Below, piece after piece: positions 9,863 through 21,490 of a stretch of DNA of 64,000 nucleotides. The position numbers and the translations under genes were made by a program. Numbering within the stretch: position 1 is the first letter of the stretch; every line of letters starts with the position of its first letter. The notes under the pieces are model-generated. The model ran no database searches and was not told the origin of the DNA. It saw only the letters and a list, made by a program, of their open reading frames with translations. The stretch spans positions 1 to 64,000 of the forward strand of contig NZ_JAHXBG010000018.1 in assembly GCF_020103725.1 (NCBI RefSeq), in the 5' to 3' direction. Source of the DNA: Hyalangium gracile (lineage in GTDB: Bacteria > Myxococcota > Myxococcia > Myxococcales > Myxococcaceae).

Positions 9863-10892
9863 AGGCAGGTCCTTGAGAAGCGCCCTCGCGCACGTTCGGA
9901 GTGCGCAGCGACTTGATGAACTCGACGATGGCGGCCGTCTCCGCGCCCTCCAGCTTGCCCTGGAAGGTCGGCATCACGTTCTTGTAGCCCGCGACCAGGT
10001 GCGCGCCGGGATCCATCATCGACTGGGTGATGTAGGCCTCATCCACGCGGATGGTCTGCCCGCCCTCCAGCTGCTCCATGCGGTCATACATGCCCAGGAA
10101 GGTGGGGCCGATGTGCGGCGCCCCGTCCACCGTGTGGCACTTGAAGCAGCCCTGGGTACCGGCCAGCCGCTGGCCCTGCTCGGCCATGCGCGCCACCGGC
10201 GGCACCAGCGAGGTGTCCGCCAGCGCGTCCTGACGGCTGGCCAGGCGGCCGCGCTGCTGCTCCTTGAGCCACTCCTCGAAGTCCTCCGGCGAGAGGACGA
10301 CGACCTCCGCCAGCATCTTCGAGTGGGACAGGCCGCAGTACTCCGTGCACAGCACCTGGTAGGTGCCGGGCTTGGTGGCGTTGAACCACGCCTGCGTGTA
10401 GCGGCCCGGCAGCGCGTCCATCTTGATGCGGAACGCGGGCACGTAGAAGGAGTGGAGCACGTCCCTGGAGGTGATGAGCAGGCGCACGTTGCGGTTGGCC
10501 GGCACGTGCAGCACGTTCACCCCGTTGGGGCCCTCCGGGTACGCGAACTTCCACATCCACTGCTTGCCCATCACGTACACGTCGTACGTGTCCTTGGGCG
10601 GCGAGGTGTACCAGACGAAGTCGCGGAACCCGATGGCGAACCACGCCAGGAAGAACACCAGCGGCACCGAGACGAAGAGGAACTCCGTCGGCAGGTTCGG
10701 CACCACGTACTCCGTGGCCTGGTTGGGCACGCGGCGGCGGTAGCGGAAGAACATGAAGACGGCCGCCAGGCCCACCGCGATCGACGACACCATGGTGACG
10801 CCGACGACGAAGTAGTGGAGATCGTCGACCTTCTCCGCGAACGTCGACGCGCGCTCCGGGAGGAAGAGGATATTGTCAGCGAGGTTGCTCAT
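9846..10892 (-). CDS. coxB: caa3 oxidase subunit II with fused cytochrome c
   Basis: The protein (348 residues) has two N-terminal membrane helices (about 27-50 and 70-90). A CuA cupredoxin domain follows with H147, C182, E184, C186, H190 and M193. A fused C-terminal cytochrome c domain carries C249-F-K-C252-H253 and a late Met in NVMPTF as axial ligand. This makes the enzyme a caa3 oxidase that accepts electrons directly, as expected next to alternative complex III. Its ATGA start overlaps the stop of the SCO gene. Confidence 0.97.
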
Positions 10893-11770
10893 GCCGCAGC
10901 GCCTTTCTTCAGCTCGCGCCTCCAGAAGTAGATCAGCATGGTCGAGAGCGCGGTGAACACCAGCATCGCCCCCGTCCGGATGAAGCCGAACACGTAGAAG
11001 CTGTATCGCCGCATGGCGGCGTCATACTTGAAACAGGACAGGATGACCCGGTCGAAACTGGTACCCACCCGACCGTTGCCGGCCTCCACCAGGGACAGCT
11101 TCATGTCCTTGGGGGAGAAGGTGGTGCCGTAGAGGTAGCGGGAGACGCTGCCCTCGGGGGTGATGACCTGCACCACGGCGGGGTGCGCGTACTGCTTGGT
11201 GGACTCGTCGTAGCGGTACTTGAAGCCCACCGCCTCGGTGAGCTTCTGGATGTTCTCCTCCGTCCCGGTGAGGAAGTGCCAGGGGGCCGACTCCGGCTTG
11301 CCCATGGCCTGCAGGTGGCGACGGCGCCGCTGCTCGCTCTGGGCCGGCGTGTCCTTGGGATCGATGCTGACGGTGACGGCCTCGTAGTCCTTGCCCAGCT
11401 CCAGCCCCACCTCGCGCATCGCGCTCACCTGGCCATTGATGACCAGGTTACAGAGCATGGGGCACTCGTAATACACCAGCGTCAGCAGCGTGGGCTTGTC
11501 CTTGGGGAGCACATCGGCCAGCCGCACCTCGCGGCCCGCCGAGTCCAGGAAGCGCGCCTGCAGGGGCAGGGGCTCTCCCAGGTGCTCCTCCACGTCCACT
11601 CCCTGGACCTGCGGCGGCTGCTCCGCGTTGACGATCGCCTGAGGCGTCTTGCCCCCGCCGGGCAGCGCGAACGCCGGCTGGCCGACGCCCAGCAGGAGCG
11701 CCGCCACGGCGAGCCCCACGCACCAGCTGGCGCGCGAGGTGGGCAGGGAGGGGAGGGAGGACATCGACAT
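10889..11770 (-). CDS. SCO1/SenC copper chaperone with C-terminal anchor
   Basis: The 293-residue protein has a thioredoxin-like SCO domain with the copper-binding C103-PML-C107 and H196 (YAHPAV). SCO proteins load copper into the CuA site of subunit II, fitting its place directly before coxB. A signal-like segment lies at about 15-37. A second strongly hydrophobic segment at about 258-282, followed by RRELKKG, would anchor the C-terminus in the membrane. Most SCO proteins are anchored only at the N-terminus, so this layout is uncommon. The stop overlaps the coxB start by 4 bp. Confidence 0.93.
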   Translation of the reverse strand: MSMSSLPSLPTSRASWCVGLAVAALLLGVGQPAFALPGGGKTPQAIVNAEQPPQVQGVDVEEHLGEPLPLQARFLDSAGREVRLADVLPKDKPTLLTLVYYECPMLCNLVINGQVSAMREVGLELGKDYEAVTVSIDPKDTPAQSEQRRRRHLQAMGKPESAPWHFLTGTEENIQKLTEAVGFKYRYDESTKQYAHPAVVQVITPEGSVSRYLYGTTFSPKDMKLSLVEAGNGRVGTSFDRVILSCFKYDAAMRRYSFYVFGFIRTGAMLVFTALSTMLIYFWRRELKKGAAA

Positions 11771-11788
11771 CGGAGGCAGACCTGGTTC

Positions 11789-12310
11789 CTAGCGAGGGGT
11801 GGTGGGAGGAGTGGTGGGAGCCGGAGCGGTGCCGCCCGGAGCCGGGGCCGGAGCCTTGCCGCCCGGGGCCGGAGCCGGCTCGGGGGCCGGAGTCGGAGCC
11901 GGGGGCGGCGGAGGCGGACGGGCCGCGTCGGAGATGACGCGCTCGAAGGCCTGATCGAGCGGGGTGTGGGCGGCCACGCCCGGCTGGTCGCCCCAGCCGT
12001 TCTTCAGGGACTCGCGCTGGCCGGCGATCTTCTGCTCGGCATGCAGGTCCTGCTCGAATATGCGCTGGTTGACGATGCCGATCTCGTACTGGCCGATGGC
12101 GATCGGCTTGGGCGGCGGGCCGTCCGGCTGGTACTCGCGCTCGAGGTTCACCTGGCCGCGCCACGCCACGAACGAGGCCACGGCGAAGATGAGCAGCGAC
12201 AGCACGCCCACCTTGACGACCTTGCCGAGGACCAGGTGGTCCTCTTCGGCCGCCACGCCATGCGCGCCGACGATGACGCGCGACTCCTGCTCGACCTGGG
12301 TCTTCTTCAT
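11789..12310 (-). CDS. Small membrane-anchored Pro-rich protein of the act operon
   Basis: The 173-residue protein has one membrane helix (about 34-50), then a region with 'IAIGQYEIGIVNQRIFEQDL' and a long Pro/Ala/Gly tail with two near-identical APAPGG repeats. It begins within the actF stop codon (ATGA overlap) and lies 18 bp before the SCO gene, so it is part of the respiratory operon. I do not recognise a named family. It may be an accessory or structural subunit of the complex III-oxidase assembly; this is inferred from position only. Confidence 0.75.
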   Translation of the reverse strand: MKKTQVEQESRVIVGAHGVAAEEDHLVLGKVVKVGVLSLLIFAVASFVAWRGQVNLEREYQPDGPPPKPIAIGQYEIGIVNQRIFEQDLHAEQKIAGQRESLKNGWGDQPGVAAHTPLDQAFERVISDAARPPPPPPAPTPAPEPAPAPGGKAPAPAPGGTAPAPTTPPTTPR

Positions 12311-13503
12311 GGCTGCACGTACCTCAGCGAGTCAGCGATGTACGGATCCTTCACCGGCACCGTGTAGCGGCCGCGGGCGCGGAACAGGGCGAAGCCCACC
12401 GCGATGCCGCCCACGCCCACCCAGGCGGTGATGATCGTCCACGGGAAGGTGGGCTGCGCGTCGTTGTAGGCGGGGAAGATGAGCCAGTACATGTCCACCG
12501 CGTGCACGAGGAGCAGGTACACGGCCACCACCGCCAGCTTGCGCGGCTGCAGCTTGAGGTTGCGCGACAGCAGGATGCCGAACGGAATCAGGAAGTGGAC
12601 GAAGAACAGCGCGATGGACACCGGGCGCCAGCCGCCGAAGATGCGCACGTGGTACCAGGGCGCCTCCTCCGGGAGGTTGGCGATCCACACGAGCAGGAAC
12701 TGGCTGAAGGCGATGTAGGCCCAGAAGGCCACGAAGGCCAGCATCAGCTTGCCCAGGTTATGGTAGTGCGCCGTCGTCACCAGGTTGCCGTAGAGGTCCT
12801 TGCCCGTGGCGTTCACCGTCGCGAGCGTCAGCACGCAGAAGGCCGCCAGGAAGCTGCCCGCGAAGTAATAGACCCCATAGATGGTCGACTGCCAGAGCGG
12901 CGTGAGGCTCATCATCCAGTCGAACGCAGCAAAAGTGATCGTAAGGGCAAGAAAAGGTAGCGAACCGGGCGACAGGAAGCGCTGCTTCACGGTGAGCATC
13001 AGGTCCCCGCCCTCGTCCTGGCGGGTGCTCCAGCCGTAGAGGCGGTGGCTGACGAAGGTCCACACCACGAAGTAGATGACCTGGCGGGCGTAGAAGAAGC
13101 CCACGTTGAGGTAGGCGTGCTTGTGGGACAGGTGGCCGCGCTGCACGTCGGTCAGCTGGTTGGCCAGCTCCGAGCCGGGCACCCAGGGGTAGAGCAGCTT
13201 GAGGGCGGGGATGAGCCCCAGGAAGAGCACCGCGAAGATGGGGATGGAGATGGCCATCGTCTCCATGGCCCGGCGCAGCACCGTCATCCACTTGGCCTTG
13301 GCCGTGTGGAAGACGGCCACCATGATGATGGCGGCCACGGAGATGCCCACCCAGTAGGCGTAGGCGAACAGGTAGCTGTGGGCGGCGGCGCGCGCGTCGC
13401 CGACGAAGGCTCCCACCGCGGTCAGCACGAGCCCGAGGATGCCGATGCCGAAGGCCGGCACCATCAGCCTGGGCGTCCCGGTGTAACGCTCCACGGAAGT
13501 CAT
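12307..13503 (-). CDS. actF: Alternative complex III subunit ActF (quinol:cytochrome c oxidoreductase)
   Basis: The protein (398 residues) has about ten membrane helices and resembles NrfD/ActC-like integral subunits. ActF and ActC are the two large membrane subunits of alternative complex III. I place the start at ATG 13503, giving an ATGA overlap with actE as seen repeatedly in this operon. Family-like features include 'YLFAYAYWVGIS', 'GHLSHKHAYLN' and 'FAAFDWMMSLTPLWQSTIYG'. Codons in the stretch 12925-12965 are unusually A/T-rich compared with the rest of the gene. Confidence 0.9.
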   Translation of the reverse strand: MTSVERYTGTPRLMVPAFGIGILGLVLTAVGAFVGDARAAAHSYLFAYAYWVGISVAAIIMVAVFHTAKAKWMTVLRRAMETMAISIPIFAVLFLGLIPALKLLYPWVPGSELANQLTDVQRGHLSHKHAYLNVGFFYARQVIYFVVWTFVSHRLYGWSTRQDEGGDLMLTVKQRFLSPGSLPFLALTITFAAFDWMMSLTPLWQSTIYGVYYFAGSFLAAFCVLTLATVNATGKDLYGNLVTTAHYHNLGKLMLAFVAFWAYIAFSQFLLVWIANLPEEAPWYHVRIFGGWRPVSIALFFVHFLIPFGILLSRNLKLQPRKLAVVAVYLLLVHAVDMYWLIFPAYNDAQPTFPWTIITAWVGVGGIAVGFALFRARGRYTVPVKDPYIADSLRYVQP

Positions 13504-14063
13504 CGGTTCTCCTGAGGAAGGGGCTGGGCACCCGCGGCGCCGCCGCGAGCGGCCTGGAGGGCGCGCACGTAGGCAACCACGGCCCACCGCTCCTGGGTGT
13601 TCAGCTCACCCGCGAAGGACGGCATCACGCCGTAGCCCTGGGTGATGGCGGTGTAGAAGTGGCCGGCGGGCTTGCCGGAGAGCTCGAGCAGCGAGGGCGG
13701 CAGCCGCAGGCCCATGTTCTCCGCGACGACGCTGTTTCCGTCACCGAGCACACCGTGGCACTGCGCGCAGACGATGGAGTACTTCTTCTGCCCCAGCTGC
13801 AGCAGGTTGCGGTCCACCTTCACGGGGATGGCCGTCACCAGCACGCCGTTGACGCTGCCCGTCGTCATGCCCGGGTTGCCCACCGGCTGCTCGCGGGCGA
13901 TGGTGCCCTCGGGCGGGTGGCGCATGGCGCGCCCGTCGGCCCAGAACTCCGAGGCCTCGTAGTACTCGTACTTGGACTGCGACTCCATCCGCTGGAGGAA
14001 CTCGGAGGGGATGTCACAGCCGGTCAGGGCCAGCAGGCCCAGGGCGGGGATGAGCTTCCTCAT
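13500..14063 (-). CDS. actE: Alternative complex III monoheme cytochrome c lipoprotein ActE
   Basis: The 187-residue protein starts with a lipoprotein signal (MRKLIPALGLLALTGC, lipobox LTGC). It carries one heme c site (CAQCHG) and a C-terminal Met ligand in YGVMPSF. ActE is the membrane-tethered monoheme cytochrome that takes electrons out of alternative complex III. The start was set by the lipobox and by the ATGA overlap with actD. A middle portion with GRAMRHPPEGTIAREQP is typical of this subunit. Confidence 0.92.
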   Translation of the reverse strand: MRKLIPALGLLALTGCDIPSEFLQRMESQSKYEYYEASEFWADGRAMRHPPEGTIAREQPVGNPGMTTGSVNGVLVTAIPVKVDRNLLQLGQKKYSIVCAQCHGVLGDGNSVVAENMGLRLPPSLLELSGKPAGHFYTAITQGYGVMPSFAGELNTQERWAVVAYVRALQAARGGAAGAQPLPQENR

Positions 14064-14605
14064 TCCTTCTCTCCCGACACGACGGTCACCTGGGTGGCGC
14101 CCAGGGCCTGCAGCTTGCTCTGCACGTCCTGGACGTCCACGCCGTCCAGCTTGGGCACGCTCAGCCAGTAGCCGTGCGTGGAGGCGCTGCGGAACGCGTC
14201 GTGCTCGAACACCGGGTGGTACGGCTGCGGCAGCCGGGCCAGGCCCAGCACGCCGAAGAAGATGCTGAAGGCCGTGCAGAGCACCGCCAGCTCGAAGGTG
14301 ATGGGGATCCACGCCGGCAGGCTGAGCAGCGGGCGACCACCCACGTTCAGGGGGTAGTCGATGCTGTTCATCCACGTCTGCATGGCCAGCGCGGTGCAGG
14401 CGCCGGTGATGGCGCCGCACAGGGCGATGAGGGGAATCTTCGAGGGAGGAAGGCCCAGCGCCTCGGACCCGCCGTGCAGCGGGTACGGGGAGTAGGTGTC
14501 CATTCCCTGGAAGCCCTTCAGGCGCATCTCGTTGGTGGCCTTCACCAGCTCATCGGGGCTGGCGAACTCGGCCAGCACCCAGCTATCGAGAACCGGAGTA
14601 TCCAT
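14060..14605 (-). CDS. actD: Alternative complex III subunit ActD (DUF3341)
   Basis: The 181-residue protein is a DUF3341/ActD member. It has an N-terminal cytoplasmic domain (AEFASPDELVKATNEMRLKG, then YSPYPLHG), two membrane helices (about 57-80 and 95-120) and a C-terminal 'HPVFEHDAFRSAS' segment. The start at ATG 14605 leaves 4 bp after the actC stop. ActD is a structural subunit of the quinol-oxidising complex with no cofactor. Confidence 0.9.
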   Translation of the reverse strand: MDTPVLDSWVLAEFASPDELVKATNEMRLKGFQGMDTYSPYPLHGGSEALGLPPSKIPLIALCGAITGACTALAMQTWMNSIDYPLNVGGRPLLSLPAWIPITFELAVLCTAFSIFFGVLGLARLPQPYHPVFEHDAFRSASTHGYWLSVPKLDGVDVQDVQSKLQALGATQVTVVSGEKE

Positions 14606-14609
14606 GGCT

Positions 14610-16055
14610 CTAGTGCGCTCCGTGGGTGAGGGTACCGGCGGCGGCCGTCTCCACACCGTGGCTGCCGTGGTGGGCGGCGGCGTGCTTGAGCTCGAACTGC
14701 AGCTCCTTCACCTCGCTGATGGCCACCGCGGGCACGAACTTGAGGAACAGCATGAACAGCGTGCCGAACAGGCCCAGCGTGCCGATGTAGATGGTCCAGT
14801 CCACCCAGGTGGGCGTGTACATGTCCCACGACGAGGGCAGGAAGTCCTGGTGCAGCGAGGTGACGATGATGATGAAGCGCTCGCACCACATGCCGACGTT
14901 CACCAGGATGGCGGCCACCCACATCACCGGGATGCTGGTGCGCAGCTTCTTGAACCAGAAGATGTTCGGGGTGATGACGTTGCAGGCGATCATCAGCCAG
15001 TACACCCCGGCGTAGGGGCCCTTCGCGCGGTTCACGTAGAAGGTCCAGATCTCGTACTGGCTCTGGGAGTACCACGCCACGAAGTGCTCCATCATGTACC
15101 CGTAGGACACGATGAGGCCGGTGGCGAGGATGACCTTGTTCATGTTCTCCAGGTGCCGGTCCGTAATCACGTCCCTGAGGCCCATGTACTTGCGGGCCGG
15201 AATCATCAGGGTGACCACCATCGCGAAGCCGGAGAACACGGCGCCGGCGACGAAGTAGGGCGGGAAGATCGTCGCGTGCCAGCCGGGGAGCACCGACACG
15301 GCGAAGTCGAAGGACACGATCGTGTGCACCGAGAGCACCAGCGGGGTGGAGATGCCCGCCAGAATCAGGTAGCCGATCTTGTAGTTGTGCCAGTGCCGCC
15401 CGGAGCCGCGCCAGCCGAGGCTGAAGATGCCGTAGGCGATGCGCTGAGCCCGCGTCTTGGACGAGTCACGCAGCGCGGCCAGGTCCGGGATGAGGCCGAT
15501 GTACCAGAAGAGGATGGAGACGGTGAGGTACGTCGAGATGGCGAACACGTCCCACACCAGCGGCGAGCGGAACTGCGGCCACGCGCCCAGGGTGCTGGGG
15601 TAGGGAATCAGCCAGAAGGCGAACCAGGGGCGGCCGGTGTGTAGCAGCGGGAAGAGGCCCGCGCACATGACGGCGAACAGCGTCATCGCCTCGGCGAAGC
15701 GGTTGATGCTGGTGCGCCACTTCTGCTGGAAGAGCAGGAGGATGGCGGAGATGAGCGTACCGGCGTGGCCGATACCCACCCACCAGACGAAGTTGATGAT
15801 GTCGAAGGCCCAGCCCACCGGCTGGTTGTTGCCCCACACGCCGATGCCCTTGGCCAGCGTGTACGTCACGCCGACCACCAGGCCACCCAGCGCGGTGAGC
15901 GTGATGCCGAACAGCATCAACCAGCCCTTGCCGGGCTTCTGCCAGACGTAGTCCAGCAGCGTGTCATTGAGCGACTTGTCGTCGTGGTGCGGCGCGACGA
16001 GGTGCCGTGGCTCGAGGGGATCGATCACGACATCGGAGGCAGTGGTCTCGGCCAT
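14610..16055 (-). CDS. actC: Alternative complex III NrfD-like quinol-binding subunit ActC
   Basis: The protein (481 residues) has about ten membrane helices and belongs to the NrfD/PsrC polysulfide-reductase family. Family-like stretches include WWVGIGHAGTLISAILLL, 'PLLHTGRPWFAFW' and GWHATIFPPYFVAGA. In alternative complex III, ActC anchors the iron-sulfur subunit ActB and forms a quinol site. The gene starts 2 bp after actB. A His-rich C-terminal tail (HAAAHHGSHG) ends the protein. Confidence 0.95.
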   Translation of the reverse strand: MAETTASDVVIDPLEPRHLVAPHHDDKSLNDTLLDYVWQKPGKGWLMLFGITLTALGGLVVGVTYTLAKGIGVWGNNQPVGWAFDIINFVWWVGIGHAGTLISAILLLFQQKWRTSINRFAEAMTLFAVMCAGLFPLLHTGRPWFAFWLIPYPSTLGAWPQFRSPLVWDVFAISTYLTVSILFWYIGLIPDLAALRDSSKTRAQRIAYGIFSLGWRGSGRHWHNYKIGYLILAGISTPLVLSVHTIVSFDFAVSVLPGWHATIFPPYFVAGAVFSGFAMVVTLMIPARKYMGLRDVITDRHLENMNKVILATGLIVSYGYMMEHFVAWYSQSQYEIWTFYVNRAKGPYAGVYWLMIACNVITPNIFWFKKLRTSIPVMWVAAILVNVGMWCERFIIIVTSLHQDFLPSSWDMYTPTWVDWTIYIGTLGLFGTLFMLFLKFVPAVAISEVKELQFELKHAAAHHGSHGVETAAAGTLTHGAH

Positions 16056-16057
16056 GG

Positions 16058-19359
<3,302 letters not shown>

Positions 19360-19363
<4 letters not shown>

Positions 19364-20022
19364 CGGTGGCATGTGGAGCAGCTCGTCCGCGAGTGAACGT
19401 CGTAATCGGTGGCCAGCTTCTCCCCGAGGGCGACTGCCTCCTCGGGCTTGGCGGGCGGGGTCCAGGTCATGCTGGTGATGTACTCCAGCGGCCGCAGGTG
19501 CGGCTTGGGATCGCGGTGGCAGTCCAGGCACCAGCCCATGGTGAGCGGCTGCTTCTGCTCCACGGCGGCCATCTCGTCCACGCGGCCGTGGCAGCTGTAG
19601 CAGCCGACGCCCTTGTTCACGTGGATGGCGTGGTTGAAGTAGACGAAGTCCGGCAGGTTGTGCACGCGGACCCAGGGGATGGCCCGGTCGGTGAAGTAGG
19701 CCTCGCGCACCTGGGTGAGGTACGGGCTCTTGTTCCACACCTGCGCGTGGCAGGACATGCACACGGTGGTGGAGGGGATGCCCGCCGAGGGCGACTTCTC
19801 CACCGTCCAGTGGCAGTACCGACAGTCGATCTGCTCGTCACCGGCGTGGTGGCGGTGGTCGAACTCGATCGGCTGTTCGTACGGGCGCTGCATGTTGGTG
19901 CCGTACGGCGAGCGTACGTACGCCATCAGGCCGCCGATGGCGATTGCAGGCACCGCGAGGAGGCCCGCGGCGGAGAACCGCGAGACCGTGTTCGTCCAGC
20001 GAGGGAAGAGTGGGCCGCTCAT
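19360..20022 (-). CDS. actA: Alternative complex III pentaheme cytochrome ActA
   Basis: The protein (220 residues) has one N-terminal membrane anchor (about 18-36). Five heme c sites follow: CRYCH at 67, CMSCH at 88, CYSCH at 141, CLDCH at 165 and CSTCH at 215. This pentaheme count and anchor match ActA, the first subunit of alternative complex III. It begins the operon; the next gene upstream on this strand lies 446 bp away. Confidence 0.95.
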
Positions 20023-20468
20023 ACCAGGACCAGGGGGAAGCAGGGGACTGAAGAGGAACGCGACAGGGAGGAAGACGAGCCGTACCGAGGGAAGACTTCG
20101 GAAGGCAGGGCCAATAGCGGCCTCATCTCGTCGGAGGAGTCAGGGCGACGCTTGGGGCGCACGCAAGGCATGGCAATCACGAACAAGTCGATGACCGAAT
20201 CCTGAAGAGATGCCGCGGGCGGGTCCCTCCTCCTGCTCCCGTCCCAACGCGGCGCGCGACCATCGACCATCGACTCCCTACTGTCAACCTTCTTTCGTTG
20301 CGCGCCGGACCCGCCGGGTAGCGCAGATAGCACAGCGTCCCGAGACAGGTGCAGTGAGGTTGCTGCGCGGGATGACGTTCTCTTCTGGCAAGAGATAGGG
20401 GGGGTGAACCCGTACCAACTCGGTCCGGATCAGCCGCCGGGGGGAGGCGGCCCATCCGGGGCCGGCGC
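20023..20468 (-). promoter_or_regulatory. Leader/promoter region of the act-cox operon
   Basis: This 446 bp region separates the respiratory operon from the HNH gene upstream, and no protein-like frame is supported. On the minus strand a perfect TTGACA (20287-20282) is followed, 17 bases later, by a weak GATGGT (20264-20259). A tandem CGATGGTCGATGG repeat lies in and around the spacer. If this promoter is used, the leader is about 240 bases. The promoter call is weak because the -10 matches only three of six consensus bases. Confidence 0.3.
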
Positions 20469-20834
20469 TCAGTCCGGCTCGGAGGCGTCCGGATCGCGCC
20501 AGCGCTCCCGGCGGCGCTCCTGGAGCCGGGTGACGAGCTGCTGGGCCCTGGCATCCTTTAGATAGCGCGGGTCGTGCCGCGAGCCCTTGCCCTGGTTGCA
20601 GCGGGCGCACGCCAGGCCGAGGTTCTCCAAGGCATCGGTGCCGCCGTGGGTCCGGGGGATGATGTGCTCGATGGTGGCGCGGCTGATGGGGTCGCCATTC
20701 AGGTCCACCATGAGGTGGGCGTTGCAGTGCAAGCACTTTCCGAGCCAGACCTCGTGGCCGCGGAAGTCGGTGCGCTCGAAGGTGGAGTCGGTGGCGATGA
20801 TGTCCAGGACGCGGCGGCGCTTGGAGGCACTCAT
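20469..20834 (-). CDS. HNH endonuclease
   Basis: The 121-residue protein has a compact HNH domain: C34-x2-C37 and C76-x2-C79 zinc pairs around EHIIPRTHGG (H57), ENLGLAC (N71) and a final RHD. The start ATG 20834 lies 5 bp after the pdeM stop, so it is the last gene of the repair cassette. HNH proteins cut DNA using one metal ion. An HNH gene is not one of the four standard members of the Lhr-Exo-Lig-Pde cluster, so its addition is notable. A domestic repair nuclease or a chance downstream neighbour are both possible. Confidence 0.88.
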   Translation of the reverse strand: MSASKRRRVLDIIATDSTFERTDFRGHEVWLGKCLHCNAHLMVDLNGDPISRATIEHIIPRTHGGTDALENLGLACARCNQGKGSRHDPRYLKDARAQQLVTRLQERRRERWRDPDASEPD

Positions 20835-20839
20835 GGGGC

Positions 20840-21490
20840 CTACACCTCGATGACGGCTTCGTCGGCGATGACGAAGATGCGCTCGCCCCCGCGCCGGCTC
20901 ATGTCCAGCCCCCCGGTGAAGGCGCTGAATGCGGGAAGTATGCCGACCGCCTCGCCGACGTGGAAGCAGGGCAGCCGCAGCCGGTCGGCGCCATGGGACA
21001 GGCGGACCACGGGGTGCAGGTGCCCGGCCCAGCTGTAGCGGCCTGTCGCGGGCTCGGGGTGGTGGGCGAAGCGGAAGGGGCCCTCGTCCAGGTGCTCCTC
21101 GTGGACGTCCAGGCGCCACTCGGGGGGCAGCGACTTGAGGTGCCGGTCGTGGTTGCCCCGGACCAGGACCATCTCCACGTCATGGCCGGCCCGCCAGGTG
21201 GCGATGCGCTCCCGGACGGCGGGGGTGATGCCTCGCTTGGAGTGGATGAGGTCCCCCACGAGCAGCAGCCGTTGGGCCTGGGTGCGCTCCAGCGCTCGGG
21301 AGAGGCGGGCCAGGTCGTCCTCCAGGACGCCGGCGGGCAGGGGGATGCCGTGCTGCTGGAAGCTCTCGGGCTTGCCCCAGTGCAGGTCCGCCACCGCCAG
21401 CAGACGGGCCTCGGGCCAGTACAGAGCGCGCTCGGGGAGCAGCTCCACCTCTCTACCGCTCACGCGGACCTGGCATCTTCGCGTTGCCAT
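20840..21490 (-). CDS. pdeM: Ligase-associated metallophosphoesterase PdeM
   Basis: The protein (216 residues) is a calcineurin-like metallophosphoesterase of the ligase-associated type. Motifs are ADLHWGK (D35, H37), GDLIHSK (D80), GNHDR (N113, H114), FAHHPEP (H143) and GHLHP (H157, H159). Such Pde enzymes accompany ATP-dependent DNA ligases and remove phosphoester blocks. The start overlaps the end of the helicase gene by 31 bp, indicating tight coupling. GTG and other starts are possible, but the position just before the first strand supports this one. Confidence 0.93.
   Translation of the reverse strand: MATRRCQVRVSGREVELLPERALYWPEARLLAVADLHWGKPESFQQHGIPLPAGVLEDDLARLSRALERTQAQRLLLVGDLIHSKRGITPAVRERIATWRAGHDVEMVLVRGNHDRHLKSLPPEWRLDVHEEHLDEGPFRFAHHPEPATGRYSWAGHLHPVVRLSHGADRLRLPCFHVGEAVGILPAFSAFTGGLDMSRRGGERIFVIADEAVIEV

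Noticed and set aside
20019-20333. Short minus-strand frame upstream of actA
   Set aside because: Its composition (Ser/Arg/Pro) is not protein-like, there is no ribosome site, and it sits where the operon leader is expected.
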